Assembly (NCBI GenBank): GCA_964523895.1
Contig: CAZGBJ010000005.1
Coordinates: 56,795 to 120,794 of the forward strand
Source: UBA7359 sp964523895
GTDB taxonomy: Bacteria > Pseudomonadota > Gammaproteobacteria > Eutrophobiales > Eutrophobiaceae
Direction: 5' to 3'
DNA length: 64,000 nucleotides
Shown here: one piece after another, positions 62,195 to 64,000 of the stretch
Position numbering within the stretch: the first letter of the stretch is position 1
Layout of the letters: every line of letters begins with the position of its first letter
Notes under the pieces: model-generated
Told to the model about the DNA's origin: nothing
Seen by the model: only the letters and a program-made list of their open reading frames with translations
The model's database searches: none
Made by a program: the position numbers and the translations under genes

Positions 62195-63829
62195 TCAAAT
62201 AGGGCAAACCAAATCACCCAGCTTTTCGGTTAATTTCATGTTTTCACTGTAATCTACAGGACAATCAATAATGACAACCGTGTCATCTGCAATAGCCTGC
62301 TTCAATGTCGGCAGCAAATCGTCCGCTGATTCAACTCGATAGCCCTTGGCACCGAAGCTCTCTGCGTATTTGACGAAATCAGGATTTGTAAAACTGATAT
62401 TGGAAGAGCGATCGAAATGTCTTAATTGATGCCATTTAATCAACCCGTATTCGGAGTCGGTCCAGATCAAGATCACGAACGCCAACTTGTGACGCAATGC
62501 CGTTTCAATTTCCTGCGAATTCATCATAAAACCGGCATCACCGGTAACCGCAATAATATTTCTATCCGGATATTCGAACTTGGCAGCAATTGCCCCCGGC
62601 ACAGCTATACCCATGGACGCAAAACCATTTGAGATAATACAGGTATTGGGTCGTTCGGCCTGATACATTCGTGCCATCCACATCTTATGGGCTCCAACAT
62701 CACTCAATACAATGTCTTCAGGGTTAAGAGCCTGTCTTAGATCCCACAAAATCTTTTGTGGCTTTACAGGAAAACCCTGATCTTTTGCATGAGTCGACAT
62801 CTCGTTAACAATAGTCTCTCTTAAATTTGCAGCCAGATGTTCTGCATGCGGTGTTGCAACGTTCATAATGCCATCCAGCGCTGCACCTATTTCACCGATG
62901 ACACCAATTTCAATAATATAATGCTCGTCCACTTCAGCAGGGGTAGGATCGATATGGACGATCTTTCTAGATTTATCCTTATGCCAGAGATGGGGATGAT
63001 ATTCGATGATGTCATAACCAACACAAATGATGACATCGGCACGATCAAATCCGCATGAAATATAATCGCTGGCCTGAAGTCCGACGGCACCAAGCGAATT
63101 TTTGTGTGAAAATGGAATAGCACCTTTCGCCATAAAGGTAGTGGCGACTGGTATATTCATTTTTTCTGAAAACTCGACTAACTTGTCACATGCCTTGGCT
63201 CGAATAACGCCATTTCCCGCCATGATCAATGGGAAACGTGCATCTGAGATTATCTTCGCCGCTTCATCGATTTTTGTTTGTGGTGGCGCAGGGGGTGTCG
63301 GACTCTGAACCTTTAACGGGAACTTGTTCGGCACCTTCTCTTTGGCAATGTTTTCCGGGAAATCAATAAAACTGCAACCAGGTTTTTCCGCTTGGGCCAC
63401 TTTAAATGCTTTCCTGACAATTTCAGGAATTATCTCGCCTTCACGAATCTGAGTACTGTATTTTGAAATCGGCTCAAACAGATTAACCAAATCCAGTATT
63501 TGGTGACTTTCCTTATGTAATCGAGTCGTGGCTCCTTGGCCGGCGATGGCAATAATGGGAGCAAGATCCATATTGGCATCGGCAACACCGGTGATCAGGT
63601 TAGTTGCACCCGGGCCAAGCGTAGCCAGACAAACACCTGCTTTACCGGTCAGGCGACCATAAACATCGGCCATAAATGCAGCACCTTGTTCATGACGCGT
63701 CGTTACAAACTGGATATTGCTATCCAGAAGCACATCCATTACATCAATATTCTCTTCACCCGGAATACCATAAATACGTTCTACACCTTCATTTTCGAGA
63801 CACTTTATAAAAAGTTTTGCGGCGTTCAT
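62195..63829 (-). CDS. Acetolactate-synthase-like thiamine diphosphate enzyme
   Basis: A 544-residue TPP enzyme of the acetohydroxyacid synthase type. The N-terminal YGIPGEENIDVMDVL and catalytic Glu in TRHEQGAAFMADVYGRLTGK are clear. The TPP/Mg motif GDAGFMMNSQEIETALRHKL is at about 430. No regulatory small subunit follows, which favours a catabolic AlsS-like or glyoxylate-carboligase-like role over branched-chain synthesis. AGGAGG lies five bases before the ATG at 63829, so this start is preferred over 63853. Substrate specificity cannot be settled here. Confidence 0.9.
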   Translation of the reverse strand: MNAAKLFIKCLENEGVERIYGIPGEENIDVMDVLLDSNIQFVTTRHEQGAAFMADVYGRLTGKAGVCLATLGPGATNLITGVADANMDLAPIIAIAGQGATTRLHKESHQILDLVNLFEPISKYSTQIREGEIIPEIVRKAFKVAQAEKPGCSFIDFPENIAKEKVPNKFPLKVQSPTPPAPPQTKIDEAAKIISDARFPLIMAGNGVIRAKACDKLVEFSEKMNIPVATTFMAKGAIPFSHKNSLGAVGLQASDYISCGFDRADVIICVGYDIIEYHPHLWHKDKSRKIVHIDPTPAEVDEHYIIEIGVIGEIGAALDGIMNVATPHAEHLAANLRETIVNEMSTHAKDQGFPVKPQKILWDLRQALNPEDIVLSDVGAHKMWMARMYQAERPNTCIISNGFASMGIAVPGAIAAKFEYPDRNIIAVTGDAGFMMNSQEIETALRHKLAFVILIWTDSEYGLIKWHQLRHFDRSSNISFTNPDFVKYAESFGAKGYRVESADDLLPTLKQAIADDTVVIIDCPVDYSENMKLTEKLGDLVCPI

Positions 63830-63920
63830 AAAACCTCCTGTTTTTGTTCCCAAGTAATCTATCTAGGTAGAGATATCATCTGCACCTTCTTCAGGACATG
63901 TTTTAGTCAAGTTGTTAATT

Positions 63921-64000
63921 TCAGGATTTTTTCTTATCCCCACATTTGCCTTCGCCACATTTACCTTCTTCTTTCTTTTTGTCTCCACACTTGCCTTCGC
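63921..64000 (-). CDS. 3' end of EGKCG-repeat protein (HvfA-like RiPP precursor), cut by window edge
   Basis: The last 25 codons before a TGA read EGKCG-DKKKE-EGKCG-EGKCG-DKKKS. Repeated EGKCG is the hallmark of HvfA-type low-complexity precursors whose Cys motifs are converted to oxazolone/thioamide copper ligands by a DUF692/DUF2063 enzyme pair. The signal peptide and maturation genes, if any, lie beyond the right edge. The gene is on the same strand as, and 91 bp upstream of, the acetolactate-synthase-like gene. Confidence 0.7.
   Translation of the reverse strand, partial: EGKCGDKKKEEGKCGEGKCGDKKKS

Noticed and set aside
63841..63920. Promoter for the acetolactate-synthase-like gene from a TTGACT on the minus strand
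   Set aside because: No -10 element at acceptable spacing could be found, so I did not list it.

Overview
This window is chromosomal DNA from a gammaproteobacterium, AT-rich by eye. The evidence is gene order. smc-zipA-ligA, nadB divergent from rpoE-rseA-rseB-mucD, lepA-lepB-rnc-era-recO-pdxJ, rne divergent from rluC, yceF divergent from yceD-rpmF-plsX-fabHDG-acpP-fabF-pabC-mltG-tmk-holB, and uvrC-pgsA-tRNA-Gly-tRNA-Cys-tRNA-Leu are all typical of this class. ZipA and RNase E with a long C-terminal tail agree. It uses an SMC protein rather than MukB, so it is not an enteric bacterium. I cannot name an order or genus.

Layout. 1-1.8 kb: the start of a DksA with an unusual lysine-rich N-terminal extension, then cysZ and queF. 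1.9-8.4 kb: smc-zipA-ligA (chromosome organisation, division, ligation). 8.4-9.7 kb: structured intergenic repeats and a diguanylate cyclase. 9.8-23.7 kb: nadB, the sigma-E envelope stress operon, and a translation/secretion/RNA-processing block ending in prfC. 23.7-28.5 kb: rne with a structured leader, rluC, and an S49 peptidase. 28.6-40.4 kb: the fatty-acid and phospholipid synthesis cluster running into folate, cell-wall and replication genes. 40.4-48.6 kb: mixed genes (class V aminotransferase, DUF4124 protein, permease, mannosyltransferase-like membrane protein, PilZ, AsmA, radical SAM). 48.6-52.1 kb: tRNA genes, pgsA, uvrC. 52.3-54.3 kb: a uracil-DNA glycosylase and a hydrolase-OsmC fusion. 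54.3-64 kb: one long minus-strand run made up of acetolactate-synthase-like enzyme, aldehyde dehydrogenase, FMN glutamate-synthase-like protein, DoxX, LCAT-like lipase, di-heme cytochrome c and catalase-like protein. The 3' end of an EGKCG-repeat gene, resembling HvfA-type RiPP metallophore precursors, lies just upstream at the right edge.

The most striking element is at 48674-49451. It is a tRNA-Leu(UAA) gene split after U34 of the anticodon by a 691-nt group I intron. All four conserved core elements (P, Q, R, S) and pairings P3, P4, P6a and P7 are visible. A 154-residue HNH endonuclease gene sits in the P6a loop on the strand opposite to the tRNA and intron, and its stop codon falls inside the intron core.

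A second theme is dispersed structured DNA. Three intergenic elements share the hairpin word TGTACAGGAYGTACA. One is a 50-bp tandem array between acpP and fabF in which outer and inner stems change together between units. Two further elements are MITE-like, with roughly 30-bp inverted CACAGAG-type ends. Several start sites differ from the longest reading frame; the clearest is yceF (Maf), where the conserved N-terminus is reached only from an ATC codon.
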